NCBI RefSeq assembly: GCF_040676675.1
Contig: NZ_JBFAPK010000002.1
Location: forward strand, 186,001-250,000
From: JBFAPK01 sp040676675
GTDB taxonomy: Bacteria; Actinomycetota; Actinomycetes; Mycobacteriales; Micromonosporaceae
DNA length: 64,000 nucleotides
Direction: 5' to 3'
The position numbers were made by a program, and so were the translations under genes. Positions within the stretch are counted from its first letter, which is position 1. Every line of letters begins with the position of its first letter. Below, in pieces: positions 7,522 to 17,600 of the stretch. The notes under the pieces were generated by a model that was not told the DNA's origin, searched no databases, and saw only the letters and a list, made by a program, of their open reading frames with translations.

Positions 7522-8667
7522 TCAGGACCTCCGTCCGGTACGCCGTGGGCCGCGCCCGGCGCGCCTCGCCCGGGACCCGGCGTCCCGCTCGCGCAGCAGC
7601 CAGCGCTGGGCGATGGTGAGCAGGATGATGATCAGGAAGAGCACGAACGAGATGGCCGCGCCCGAGCCGTAGTCGAAGTCCCGGAACGCGGTGCGGTAGG
7701 AGAGGTACGCCGGGGTGAGCGTGGTCTTGGCCGGATCGCCCTGGCTCATCACGTAGATCTGGTCGAAGACCTGCCAGCTGCCGATCGTGCCCAGCGCCAG
7801 CACCAGGAAGAGGGTCGGCCGGATCATCGGCAGGGTGACGTGGCGCAGCCGCTGCCAGCGGTTCGCCCCGTCCAGCAGGCTCGCCTCGTCGAGCGCGACC
7901 GGCACGTTCTGCAGGGCCGCCAGGAACATCAGCATGAAGGTGCCGGAGGTGGTCCAGACCACCAGGATGATGATCGAGCACATCGCCACGCTCGGCCCGG
8001 AGAGCCAGTCCCACCAGCTCATGCCGAAGGGGCCGCCGCTGGCCAGCGCCGCCGGCGGATGGTCCACGCCGACCGCGCCGAGCAGCAGGTGCCCGAGGCC
8101 GCGCGAGTCGGCGAACCACTGCGGCCCGTCGATGCCGAAGAGCGCCAGGATGCCGTTGACCGCGCCGGAGTTGGCGAAGAGGAAGAGGAAGACCACGCTG
8201 ATCGCGACCGAGCTGGTGATCGACGGGAAGTAGAAGGCGCTGCGGAAGAACGACCGGCCGCGCAGCATCCGGTTGTTGACCACGAGGGCGAGCAGCAGGG
8301 CCAGCACCGTCTGCGCCGGCACCACGATGCCGACGTAGTAGAGGTTGTTCCGGATCGAGGTCATGAAGTTCTGCCGGGCGAGCCCGTCCCGGGTGAACAG
8401 ATCCGTGTAGTTGTCCAGCCCGGCCAGTGGTACCCGGCCGGTGAACGGGCTGCCCTGGCCGTTCCAGTCGGTGAGGCTCACCCAGAGGGCCATCAGGATC
8501 GGCAGGAGCATGAACAGCCCGAGGAGCACCACGACGGGCGTCACGAAGAGCCAGCCGGCGGTCGTCTCCCGGCTGCGGATGCCGGCCCGGCGGCGGGTGC
8601 GCCGGGGCGCCGGGGCGGGCGGAGTCCGCCGCGTGTCGCCCGGCCCGGTCAGTACGTCGGTAGCCAT
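7522..8667 (-). CDS. Carbohydrate ABC transporter permease (MalF-like)
   Basis: A 381-residue MalF-type permease. A basic, proline-rich cytoplasmic N-tail (to about residue 45) precedes six predicted helices, and the EAA motif reads DEASLLDGANRWQRL. The insertion between helices, with GPQWFADSRGLG and SWWDWLSGP, is longer than in most homologues and probably faces the outside. The ATG at 8667 is selected over upstream in-frame starts because GGAGGA (8679-8674) precedes it at good spacing and the extra N-terminal residues have no family support. It pairs with the adjacent MalG-like subunit. Confidence 0.93.
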   Translation of the reverse strand: MATDVLTGPGDTRRTPPAPAPRRTRRRAGIRSRETTAGWLFVTPVVVLLGLFMLLPILMALWVSLTDWNGQGSPFTGRVPLAGLDNYTDLFTRDGLARQNFMTSIRNNLYYVGIVVPAQTVLALLLALVVNNRMLRGRSFFRSAFYFPSITSSVAISVVFLFLFANSGAVNGILALFGIDGPQWFADSRGLGHLLLGAVGVDHPPAALASGGPFGMSWWDWLSGPSVAMCSIIILVVWTTSGTFMLMFLAALQNVPVALDEASLLDGANRWQRLRHVTLPMIRPTLFLVLALGTIGSWQVFDQIYVMSQGDPAKTTLTPAYLSYRTAFRDFDYGSGAAISFVLFLIIILLTIAQRWLLRERDAGSRARRAGRGPRRTGRRS

Positions 8668-8837
8668 GTCCCTTCCTCCGGTCCGCCAGTCGCCGGCTTG
8701 CCGGAACTGGTGGCCTGTCGCCGTGTCACCGATCCGCCGACCGGTCCCGGCCACGGGTCGCACGCCCGTGGTCGGGCCGGTCGGACGGGATGTCGCGGGC
8801 CCCGGCCGGGCTCGTGGCGCGGCCGGGTCCCGCAAGC

Positions 8838-10085
8838 TCAGCCGGCGAGGGCCGCCTGGGTGTTCTTCTGTACGCGGGCCAGCAGCGCCTTCGGGTCGCC
8901 CTGGTCGAGCCCCTGCAGGCCGGTGTCGAAGTCGGAGAGGACGCTGTCCATCTTCGGCGCGTTCACCGGACCCTGGGCGTACTCGGCACCGTCGATGAAC
9001 GCCTTGTCGGCCGGGAACTGCTGCACGTACCGGTCCTTGGCGGACTGCCGCGACGGCATCACGCCGAACGCCTTCGCGAAGGCGAGCTGCTGGTCGGCGG
9101 AGGTCATCGCCTCGACGAACTTGATCGCCTGCTCCTTGTACTTGCTCTTCGCGGCGATGCCCCAGCAGTTGGTGAAGGAGAGCGTGGCCTGGCCCTTCGG
9201 GCCGGCCGGCAGCGGGTGGACGGTGTACTTGACGTTCGGGAAGTCGTTCTGGAGGGCGCCCTTGATCCAGTTGCCCTCGATCGTCATCGCCGCCTTGCCC
9301 TTGCCGAACGCCTCACCGGCCCAGCCGGCGTCGAGCTGCTTGGGGTACCGGGCCAGGCCAGCGGTGAGCAGGCCCTTGACGTACTGCAGCGCCTGGAGGT
9401 TCTCCGGGCTGTCGGCGGTCGCCTGCTTGCCGTCCGGGCTGGTGATCCAGCCGCCGGCCTGCTTGAGGAAGGCGCCGACACGGTCCCGGGTGTCGCCGAT
9501 GGCCAGCGGGGTGACGCCCTTCGCCTTGAGCTTCTGCGACACCGCCGTCAGCTGCTCCCAGGTGGTCGGGACGTCGGCGTCGGTGAGGCCGGCCTTGTTC
9601 CAGAGATCGGTGTTGATCTCCAGGGCGAGGGTGGAGAAGTCCTTGGGGGCGCAGTAGAGCTTGCCGTCGCGGGTGAACGCGGTACGCAGGGTCGGGTAGA
9701 AGTCGTCCGCGTCGGCCAGCCTGTCCCCGTACGGCTCCAGCGCGCCGACGCTGGCGTAGTCGGCGAAGCGGCCGGCGTCGACGTAGAAGACGTCCGGCGG
9801 CGTGCCGCCGGCCAGTGCCTGGCCGAGCTGCTGGACGAGGTCCTGGGCCGGGGTCACGGTCGCCGTGTTCCCGGACGAGCTGGCCCAGGCCGCGGCGGCG
9901 TCCTGCACGGCCTTGGTCTCCGCCGCGCCGGACGAGCCGATGAGGATCTGGAGCGAGGCGGGTCCGCTGCTCTGTTCGCCGCCGCCGGAGCTGTCGTCGA
10001 AGCCGCTGCCGCAGGCCCCGGAGGCCAGCAGCGCCGCCGCCGCGACGCCGGCCAGGGCGGCCCGGCGGATCACTCGTCGTGTCAT
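8838..10085 (-). CDS. Sugar-binding lipoprotein of ABC importer
   Basis: A 415-residue extracellular solute-binding protein (family 1). The signal peptide ends in LLASGAC with the lipidated Cys at residue 25. Features of the family include PPDVFYVDAGRFADY near residue 100 and the hinge segment around FTNCWGIAAKSKYKEQAIKF. It lies 64 bases after the LacI gene and 170 bases before the MalF-like gene, all on the minus strand. Together these form an importer with its own repressor. The nearby debranching-type glycosidase suggests an alpha-glucan or oligosaccharide ligand, but the sequence alone does not name the sugar. Confidence 0.93.
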   Translation of the reverse strand: MTRRVIRRAALAGVAAAALLASGACGSGFDDSSGGGEQSSGPASLQILIGSSGAAETKAVQDAAAAWASSSGNTATVTPAQDLVQQLGQALAGGTPPDVFYVDAGRFADYASVGALEPYGDRLADADDFYPTLRTAFTRDGKLYCAPKDFSTLALEINTDLWNKAGLTDADVPTTWEQLTAVSQKLKAKGVTPLAIGDTRDRVGAFLKQAGGWITSPDGKQATADSPENLQALQYVKGLLTAGLARYPKQLDAGWAGEAFGKGKAAMTIEGNWIKGALQNDFPNVKYTVHPLPAGPKGQATLSFTNCWGIAAKSKYKEQAIKFVEAMTSADQQLAFAKAFGVMPSRQSAKDRYVQQFPADKAFIDGAEYAQGPVNAPKMDSVLSDFDTGLQGLDQGDPKALLARVQKNTQAALAG

Positions 10086-10149
10086 CTCGTGTTCTCCTGG
10101 ATGGTGGGGTGTGGTGTGTCGCGGTGGTCCTGGAACGGGCTGGCGGTGC

Positions 10150-11217
10150 TCACCCGCTCTGCCGGACCACCAGCGACGGTCGCAACAGCACGTGCCGGGG
10201 CGCGCCGGAGCCGGTCCGCGCGGTGTCCCGGTCGAGTACGTCGGTGAGCAGCTCCACGCAGCAGGCCGCGGCCCGCGCCAGCGGCTGGCTCACGCTGGTC
10301 AGCCCGATGGCCTGGGCCACCGGCGTGTCGTCGAACCCGGTGACCGCGATCTCCGGGCCGGCGCCGGGTGACCAGCCGGGGCCGGGGACGCGTACCGCCC
10401 GCAGCGCGCCGAGCGCGAGCGAGTCGCTGGCGCAGACGATCGCCGTCGGGGGCTCGCCGTGGGCGAGCAGGTCCCGCGCCGCCGCCTCGCCCTGGTCGAA
10501 CCCGTCGGGGGCCTGCCGGTCGAGGCCGGTCGGGTCCAGCCCGGCCGAGCGCAGCGTGCGCGCCCAGCCGGACCGCCGGTCGTCGCCGACGCCGGAGCCG
10601 ACCGGCCAGCCGATGAACCCGATGCGCCGGTGCCCGTTGTCGAGCAGCCGCTGGGTCGCCTGGGCCACCCCGGCGCCGTTGTCGACGTCGACCCACGGAT
10701 GGCCGGCGGGCAGCGCTCCCCGGCCGTCCCGCCCGGCCTCGGCCGGGTCGCTCCACGGGCGTCCGAACGTCACGAACGGCACGTCGCGCTCGGCCAGCCA
10801 GGCGGTCCGGGGGTCGCCGTGGTCGGTGCCGGTGAGCACGAACGCGTCCAGCTCGTACGCGCCGAGCAGCTGGTCGTACGCCTCGATCTCGGCGGGCGCG
10901 TCGGCGGCGGTGTAGAGCATCACCCGGTAGCCGGCGCCCTCGGCGCTCTCGGTGAGCCCGTGCAGGAAGCGGTCGAGGACGGAGCCGTTGACGCCGTCGC
11001 GGGTCGGCTCGATGCGTACCGCGATCAGCCGGGACCGGCCGGTGCGCATCTGCCGGGCGGCCTGGTTCGCCCGGTAGCCGAGGGCGGTGATCGCCTCCCG
11101 GACCCGGGCCCGGGTCTCCTCCCGGACCATGTGCGGCGCGTTCAGCACGTTCGAGACGGTCTGCCGGGAGACCCGGGCCGCCTTGGCGACTGTCGCGATC
11201 GTCACTTTTTCCGCCAT
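10150..11217 (-). CDS. LacI-family transcriptional regulator
   Basis: A 355-residue repressor. The helix-turn-helix TIATVAKAARVSRQTVSNVLN is at the very N-terminus, followed by the hinge helix (NQAARQMRTGRS) and a periplasmic-binding-like sensor domain with the usual FDDTPVAQ segment. ATG 11217 is used because the DNA-binding domain begins there and GAGGGA precedes it; ATG 11229 is an in-frame alternative. It heads the leftward importer operon and is divergent from the debranching-type glycosidase. The perfect inverted repeat at 11237-11280 between them is the probable operator, so the protein likely represses both directions until its sugar is present. Confidence 0.92.
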   Translation of the reverse strand: MAEKVTIATVAKAARVSRQTVSNVLNAPHMVREETRARVREAITALGYRANQAARQMRTGRSRLIAVRIEPTRDGVNGSVLDRFLHGLTESAEGAGYRVMLYTAADAPAEIEAYDQLLGAYELDAFVLTGTDHGDPRTAWLAERDVPFVTFGRPWSDPAEAGRDGRGALPAGHPWVDVDNGAGVAQATQRLLDNGHRRIGFIGWPVGSGVGDDRRSGWARTLRSAGLDPTGLDRQAPDGFDQGEAAARDLLAHGEPPTAIVCASDSLALGALRAVRVPGPGWSPGAGPEIAVTGFDDTPVAQAIGLTSVSQPLARAAACCVELLTDVLDRDTARTGSGAPRHVLLRPSLVVRQSG

Positions 11218-11236
11218 AAAATCCCTCATCGCCCCG

Positions 11237-11280
11237 CTTGAACGATCCAATTTCAGTAGGGCATCATTGGATCGTTCAAG
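11237..11280. promoter_or_regulatory. Perfect 15-bp inverted repeat, LacI operator pair
   Basis: CTTGAACGATCCAAT (11237-11251) is repeated exactly in inverted orientation as ATTGGATCGTTCAAG (11266-11280) with a 14-base spacer. Each arm is itself an imperfect palindrome around a central CG, the normal form of a LacI-family half-operator pair. The element lies between the divergent lacI and glycosidase starts. Confidence 0.75.
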
Positions 11281-11366
11281 TCCATGGAATGCTCGCACTT
11301 TGCACGTCGCGCGCCGGCTTGTCAAGAGGCACCGCGTTCCGCCCGTACCACCCTCAGGAGTCCCTC

Positions 11367-13427
11367 GTGGCCGACCAGCGTCTCCAGCCGCTGCTGCACG
11401 ACCTCGTCGGGGTCGTCCTCGCGCCCACCAGCGCGCTGACGGGCCCCGACGGGCAGCTCAGACCGCTCGGGGTGCAGGGGGTCTTCCACGCCGACGCGCG
11501 CGTACTGCGCCAGGCCGAACTCCGGATCGACGGCCGGGAACCCGAGGCGATCGCCCACGGCACCGACGGCCCGCACGGGGCCCGGTTCGTCTCCCTCGCC
11601 CGCTGGCTCGGCGACCCCGGCGCCGACCCGACCGTACGGGTCGACCGGATCCGCCGGGTCGTCCCCCGCGGCCTCACCGAGGAGATCGAGGTCGTCTCCA
11701 CCGCCGCCGCACCGGTACGCGCCACCGTGACGCTCCGGCTCGGCTGCGACCTCGCCCCGATCGAGACGGTGAAGTCGGGCATCCCCGTCGACGAGCTAAA
11801 CGCGAAGATCGGCCAGGCGGACCAGCTGGTGTGGAGCGCCGAGGGCATCACGGTCACGGTCACCGGCGAGGGGGCCACCGCCGACGCCGGCGCGACGGCC
11901 GACGGCACGGACACCGGCGCCGACCCGGCCGTGAGCCTGCTGACCTGGTCGGTCGAGCTGCCGCCGCGCGGCCGTACCGTGCTGCGCTGGCGGCTCGCGG
12001 TCGACGACCCGCGGGCGATCGTGGTGACCCCGCCGGGCGAACCGGCCTGGTCCCGCCCGCAGGTCGAGGCCGACGACCGGCGCCTCGTCCGGCTGCTCGA
12101 CCGTTCCCTCGACGACCTGCGCGCGCTGCGGCTCGCCGAGGCCGACACCCCGCACGAGGTCTTCCTCGGCGCCGGCGTGCCGTGGTTCCTCACCCTCTTC
12201 GGCCGCGACAGCCTGTGGGCGGCCCGGATGCTGCTGCCGCTCGGCACCGACCTCGCCGCCGGCACGCTGCGGGTGCTCGCGCGGCACCAGGGGACCCGGC
12301 TCGACCCGGGCTCCGGCGAGGCGCCCGGGAAGATCATGCACGAGCTGCGCCGCCACGAGTTCGTCAGCGTCGGCTACGGGCTACGCCTGCCCGCCGCCTA
12401 CTACGGCACCATCGACGCGACCATGCTCTGGGTGAGCCTGCTGCACGACGCCTGGCGCTGGGGCCTGCCCGAGGAGGAGATCGTCCCGCTCCTGCCGCAC
12501 CTCGAGGCCGCCCTCGGCTGGCTCGACGGGTACGCCGACCCCGACGGCGACGGCTTCGTCGAGTACCTCGACACCAGCGGGCAGGGCCTGGCCAACCAGG
12601 GCTGGAAGGACTCGCACGACTCCGTCCGGTTCCGCGACGGCGGCCTGGCCCGGCCGCCGATCGCCCTGGTCGAGGTGCAGGGGTACGCCCACCGGGCCGC
12701 GCTGGACGGCGCCGCGCTGCTCGACGCCTTCGACCGGCCCGGCGGCGAGCGCTGGCGGGAGTACGCGGGCGCGCTCGCCGAGCGCTTCCGCGCCCGGTTC
12801 TGGGTGGACGGCCCGCTCGGCCCCCACCCGGCCCTGGCGCTGGACCGGGACAAGCGGCCGGTCGACGCGCTCACCAGCAACATCGGGCACCTGCTCGGCA
12901 GTGGCCTGCTCTCCCCCGACGAGTCGACCCGCGTCGCCGACCTGCTCGCCGACCCCACCCTGGCCGGCGGGTTCGGGCTGCGCACGATGTCCACCAAGGA
13001 CGCCGGATTCAGCCCGCTGTCGTACCACTGCGGCTCCATCTGGACCCACGACACCGCCATCGCCCTCGCCGGGCTCGCCGAGGGCGGCCACGCCGAGCAG
13101 GCCGCCCGGCTCGCCGACGGGCTGCTCGGCGCGGCCGAGGCCTTCGACTACCGGCTGCCCGAGCTGTTCGGCGGGGACGACCGCGAGACGCTGGGCCGGC
13201 CCGTGCCGTACCCGGCGGCCTGCCGGCCGCAGGCGTGGTCGGCGGCCTCCGCCGTGGTGCTGCTGCGCGCGGCCGTGGGCCTCTACCCGGACGTACCGAA
13301 CGGCCGGCTGGACCTGCGGCCGCTGCGCGGCGCCCCGCTCGGCGCGGTACGCGTCCGGCGGTTCCGCGTCGGGGGCGACCCGGTGGACGTGGCGGTCGAC
13401 CGCGACGGCGTCGCCACCCTCGGGTAG
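11367..13427 (+). CDS. Glycogen-debranching-type amylo-alpha-1,6-glucosidase
   Basis: A 686-residue cytoplasmic protein. The N-terminal beta-sandwich (about 1-210; GVQGVFHADARVLRQAEL) matches the glycogen-debranching N-terminal domain. The C-terminal (alpha/alpha)6 barrel carries GVPWFLTLFGRDSLWAARM, the GWKDSHDS motif and SIWTHDTAIAL, as in actinobacterial amylo-alpha-1,6-glucosidase/GH63-like proteins. GTG 11367 is chosen because AGGAG (11356-11360) lies six bases upstream; longer in-frame starts would overlap the operator. It is divergent from the LacI regulator and probably induced with the importer, so it may process the imported oligosaccharide. Exact linkage specificity is not determined. 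Confidence 0.88.
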   Translation: MADQRLQPLLHDLVGVVLAPTSALTGPDGQLRPLGVQGVFHADARVLRQAELRIDGREPEAIAHGTDGPHGARFVSLARWLGDPGADPTVRVDRIRRVVPRGLTEEIEVVSTAAAPVRATVTLRLGCDLAPIETVKSGIPVDELNAKIGQADQLVWSAEGITVTVTGEGATADAGATADGTDTGADPAVSLLTWSVELPPRGRTVLRWRLAVDDPRAIVVTPPGEPAWSRPQVEADDRRLVRLLDRSLDDLRALRLAEADTPHEVFLGAGVPWFLTLFGRDSLWAARMLLPLGTDLAAGTLRVLARHQGTRLDPGSGEAPGKIMHELRRHEFVSVGYGLRLPAAYYGTIDATMLWVSLLHDAWRWGLPEEEIVPLLPHLEAALGWLDGYADPDGDGFVEYLDTSGQGLANQGWKDSHDSVRFRDGGLARPPIALVEVQGYAHRAALDGAALLDAFDRPGGERWREYAGALAERFRARFWVDGPLGPHPALALDRDKRPVDALTSNIGHLLGSGLLSPDESTRVADLLADPTLAGGFGLRTMSTKDAGFSPLSYHCGSIWTHDTAIALAGLAEGGHAEQAARLADGLLGAAEAFDYRLPELFGGDDRETLGRPVPYPAACRPQAWSAASAVVLLRAAVGLYPDVPNGRLDLRPLRGAPLGAVRVRRFRVGGDPVDVAVDRDGVATLG

Positions 13428-13559
13428 CCCGCAACCGGGCGAACCCGGGGGCGGGTCCGGCCGTCGAGCAGCCCGGCGGCGACGCCGGCGGCAGCGGGGA
13501 CGGCAGGCCGCGCCATGTCTGCCCGCCGGGAGGTCCGCTCGCCGCCCGCGCGACCCGGC

Positions 13560-14684
13560 CTACCCGACGCGGAACCGCTCGGCGTCGGCGTAGCGGAACG
13601 CCAGTCCGTTGCCGGGGGCGTCGAGGCGCACCGGCGCCGCTCCCCCGGTCGCCGGCACCGTGCCGTCGAAGAGCATCGACTCGATCCGCACGTGGTCGTG
13701 GAACCACTCCAGGTGCCGCAGGTTCGGCACCGCCGCCCCGACCGCGAGGTGCTGGTGCGGGGCGCAGTGCGCCGAGACGTCCAGCCCGGCCGCCTCGGCC
13801 ACCGCCGCCGCGCGCAGGAACTCGCTGATCCCGCCGCACCGGGTCACGTCGAGCTGCTGGCAGTCGACGTACGGGACCATGCGCCGCACGTACGCCAGGT
13901 CGAAGGCGTACTCGCCGGCCGCGACGTCGGCGCTCACCTGGTCGCGGACCACGCCCAGCCCCGCCAGGTCGTCGGAGCTGACCGGCTCCTCGTACCAGCG
14001 CACGTCGAGGTCGGCGGCGGCCCGCATGACCCGTACCGCCTGCTTGCGCCGGTAGCCGCCGTTGGCGTCGACGTAGAGTTCCGCCCCGTCCCCGATCGTG
14101 GCCCGGGCCGCGGCCATCCGCGCCAGGTCCCGTCCCTCGGCCGCACCGTCGGACTCGCCGATTTTGATCTTCACCCGGGGAATGCCCTGCTCCCGGGTCC
14201 ACTCGGCCAGCTGCCGGTGCTGCCGCTGCGCGTCGTACGTGGTGAAGCCGCCGCTGCCGTAGACCGGCACCTGCCGGCGGGCGGTACCGAGCAGCCGGGC
14301 CAGCGGCACGCCGAGCCGGCGGGCCTTCAAATCCCAGATCGCGCAGTCCGCGGCCGAGAGCGACAGCCCGGCGACGCCGGGGCGGCCGGCGTTGCGCAGC
14401 GCGACGCGCATCGCCTGCCAGGCCGCCGGGGTGTCGTCGGGGTCGAGGGCGGCGACCGCCGGGGCCAGCAGCTCGGCCACCACCCCGGCGGCCGCCGCCG
14501 GCCCGTAGGTCCAGCCGAGGCCGACCGGTGGCCCGGCGTCGCCCGGGCGGGGCATCGCGGGGGCCGGTCCGGGCGGTCCGTCGAAGGCGTGCACCAGCAC
14601 CAGCGTGGTGCTCGACCAGGCAAGGGTGCCGTCGGCCTCGGGCGCGTCGGTCGGTACCCGGTAGGCGCTGGCCGCGAGCCGCAC
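13560..14684 (-). CDS. Enolase-superfamily enzyme (mandelate racemase/muconate lactonizing type)
   Basis: A 374-residue barrel enzyme that would abstract an alpha-proton from a carboxylate. Visible residues are the base motif VKIKIG, metal ligands in YVDANGGY, WYEEPV and AAGEYAF, and a QLDVTRCGG Asp paired with HCAPHQH His. The Asp-His dyad is the mandelate-racemase-type arrangement and suits acid-sugar dehydratases. The GTG start at 14684 follows the upstream dehydrogenase stop by six bases, so both are one operon. An acid-sugar or hydroxyacid pathway is inferred; the substrate is not readable. Confidence 0.85.
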   Translation of the reverse strand: MRLAASAYRVPTDAPEADGTLAWSSTTLVLVHAFDGPPGPAPAMPRPGDAGPPVGLGWTYGPAAAAGVVAELLAPAVAALDPDDTPAAWQAMRVALRNAGRPGVAGLSLSAADCAIWDLKARRLGVPLARLLGTARRQVPVYGSGGFTTYDAQRQHRQLAEWTREQGIPRVKIKIGESDGAAEGRDLARMAAARATIGDGAELYVDANGGYRRKQAVRVMRAAADLDVRWYEEPVSSDDLAGLGVVRDQVSADVAAGEYAFDLAYVRRMVPYVDCQQLDVTRCGGISEFLRAAAVAEAAGLDVSAHCAPHQHLAVGAAVPNLRHLEWFHDHVRIESMLFDGTVPATGGAAPVRLDAPGNGLAFRYADAERFRVG

Positions 14685-14690
14685 GCCCGA

Positions 14691-17600
14691 TCAGCCCCGG
14701 GACCGGGCCACGGCGCGGGCCAGGGCGGTCGCCGCGCCGAGCACGGCGGCGCCGGCCGCCACGGTGGTGGCGGACCGGACCAGCCGGGTCGGCGCGGCCG
14801 GGCGCCGCGCCCACTGGCTCTCCGGCAGCGGGCCGTCGCGACCACCGCGCAGCCCGGCGCGGAGCAGCTCGGCCAGGTGGATGGCGCGCCGGCCGCCGGC
14901 CGCGCCCTGTTCGATCTGGGTACGACAGCTGAAGCCGTCGGCCAGGATCACCGTGCCCGGTTCGGCGGCGCGCAGCGCGGGGAGCAGCACCCGTTCGGCG
15001 CACGCCTCCGAGACCTCGTAGTGCCCCTGCTCGAAGCCGAAGTTCCCCGCCAGCCCGCAGCAGCCGGAGTCGAGGAACTCGCCGTCGACCCCGGCCCGGC
15101 GCAGCAGGGCGCGGTCGGCCTCGGCACCGAGGATGGCGTGCTGGTGGCAGTGCGTCTGGACCAGCGCGGCCCGGGAGAGCACCGGCGGCTGCCAGTCGGG
15201 GGTGTGCTCCTGCAGCAGCTCGGCGAGGGTGACCGTCTGCCGGCGCAGCTTGCGGACGTCCTCGTCGTCCGGGAAGAGTTCGGGCGCGTCGGAGCGGAAC
15301 ACGGCGGTGCAGCTCGGCTCCAGGCCGAGGACCAGGCCGCCCGAGCGCAGGTGCGGGGCGAGCGTCGCCACGGTGCGGCGCAGCACCCGCTTGGCGGTGC
15401 GGAGCTGACCGGTGGAGATCCAGGTCAGCCCGCAGCAGACCGGCCGGTCCGGCACCCGTACCCGCCAGCCGGCGGACTCCAGCACCTCCACGGCGGCCCG
15501 GCCGACGTCGGGGTGGAAGTGGTTGGTGAAGGTGTCCGGCCAGATCATCACCTCGCCGCGCGCGCCGTCGCCGCGCGGTACCCGCCGGGCGAACCAGCGC
15601 GTGAACGTCTGCTCGGCGAAGAGCGGCAGGTCCCGGCGCTGGTCGACGCCGGCGGCCAGCTTCGCCAGCCGGTCCAGCCCGGGGGCGTGCGCGAGTGCGT
15701 TGACCAGCCGGGGCGCCGTCGCGGCGAGCAGGGCGGCCGCGGGCAGCCAGCCCATCGAGTAGTGCGCGCGGGGGCGCAACCGGCCGGCGTAGTGGTGGGC
15801 GAGGAACTCGGCCTTGTAGGTGGCCATGTCCACGTTGACCGGGCAGTCGGCCTTGCACCCCTTGCAGGCCAGGCAGAGGTCGAGCGCGTCGCGTACGGCG
15901 TCCGAGCGCCAGCCGTCGGCGATGAGCCCGCCGCGGTCGGTACCGTCGAGCATCTCGAAGAGCAGCCGGGCGCGCCCCCGGGTGGAGTGCTCCTCCTCGC
16001 GGGTCACCATGTACGACGGGCACATCACCCCGCCGTGCTCCCGCCGGCACTTGCCGACCCCGACGCAGCGCAGCACCGCGTGCGGGAAGCTGCCGCCGTC
16101 CTCCGGGTACCGGAATATGGTCTCCACCGGACCGTGCTGGTAGTCGGCCCCGAGCCGCAGGTACGCGTCGAGCGGGTACGGCGCCACCACCTTGCCCGGG
16201 TTCATCCGGTCGTCCGGGTCGAAGACGGCCTTGAGCTGCCCGAAGGCGTACGCCAGCCGCTCGCCGAACATCCTCGGCAGCAGCTCGCCGCGTCCCTGCC
16301 CGTCGCCGTGCTCGCCGGAGAAGGAGCCGCCGTAGGAGACGACCAGGTCGGCGGCGCTCTCCACGAAGCCGCGGAACCGCCGCACCCCGTCGGCGCTGCG
16401 CAGGTCGAACGGGATCCGGGTGTGCACGCAGCCCTGCCCGAAGTGCCCGTACAGCGACGTCCGTACGAGGTCGAACTCCTCGAAGAGCCGGTCCAGGTCG
16501 CGCAGGTAGTCGCCGAGCCGGTCGGGCGGCACCGCCGAGTCCTCCCAGCCCGGGTGGTCGTCGTCGTGCTGCCCGGGGCCGTGCGCCGTGGCGCCGAGGC
16601 TGGCCTCGCGGACCTCCCAGAGCTGCTTCTCGTCGGCCTCGTCGTCGAACTGGAGCACGCTCGGCCAGCCGTCGCGGCTCACGCTGCCGTCCGGGCCGTC
16701 GGGGCGGACCGCGTTGATCAGGCGGTCGGCCGCCTCGTCGGCCTCCCGCGCGGTCTCCCCGCCGAACTGCACCATCAGCCACGCGCCGCCCCGCGGCAGC
16801 TTGTGCAGGGCCGCCGGGTGCAGGTGTTTGCGCTGTTCGAAGTCGATCAGGGTGTCGTCCAGCCCCTCCAGCGCGATCGGTCCGTACGGCAGTACCCCCG
16901 GTACGGCGTCGCCGGCCGCGGCGATGTCCGGGTAGCCGAGCAGCACCAGCGAGCGGAACTTGACGACCGGCACCAGCCGCAGCCGGGCCCGCAGGATCGT
17001 CACCAGCGTCGACTCCGACCCGACCAGTGCCTGCGCGACGTGGAAGCCCTTCTCGGGCAGGAGGCTGTCGAGGTTGTAGCCGGAGACCCGGCGGGGGACG
17101 TCGGGGTAGCGGGCGCGGATCTCGGCGGCGTACGCGTCGCGCAGCGCCCGCAGCTGGCGGTGGATCTCCGCGGGCCGGCCGCCCTGGCGCTGGATCTGCG
17201 CGTACCGCTCGTCGCTCGTCTCGCCGACCCACATCCGCGTACCGTCGTAGAGCAGCACCTCCAGCTCCACGACGTTGTCGACCACCTTGCCGGTGCGCTG
17301 CGCGCTGGCGCCGCACGAGTTGTTGCCGATCATCCCGCCGACCGTGCAGTGGTCGTGGGTGGCGGGCTCCGGCCCGAACTCCAGCCCGGTCGGTTTCAGC
17401 AGCTCGTTGAGGGTGTCGCGGACGATTCCCGGCTCCACCAGGCAGGTACGCCCCGCCGTGTCGACCTCCAGCAGCCGGTTGCAGTACTTCGACCAGTCCA
17501 GCACCACGGCCGTGTTGGTGCACTCCCCCGCCAAGCTGGTGCCGCCGCCCCGGGAGACCAGCGGGGCGCCGTACCGCCGGCACACCTCGATCGCCGCCAC

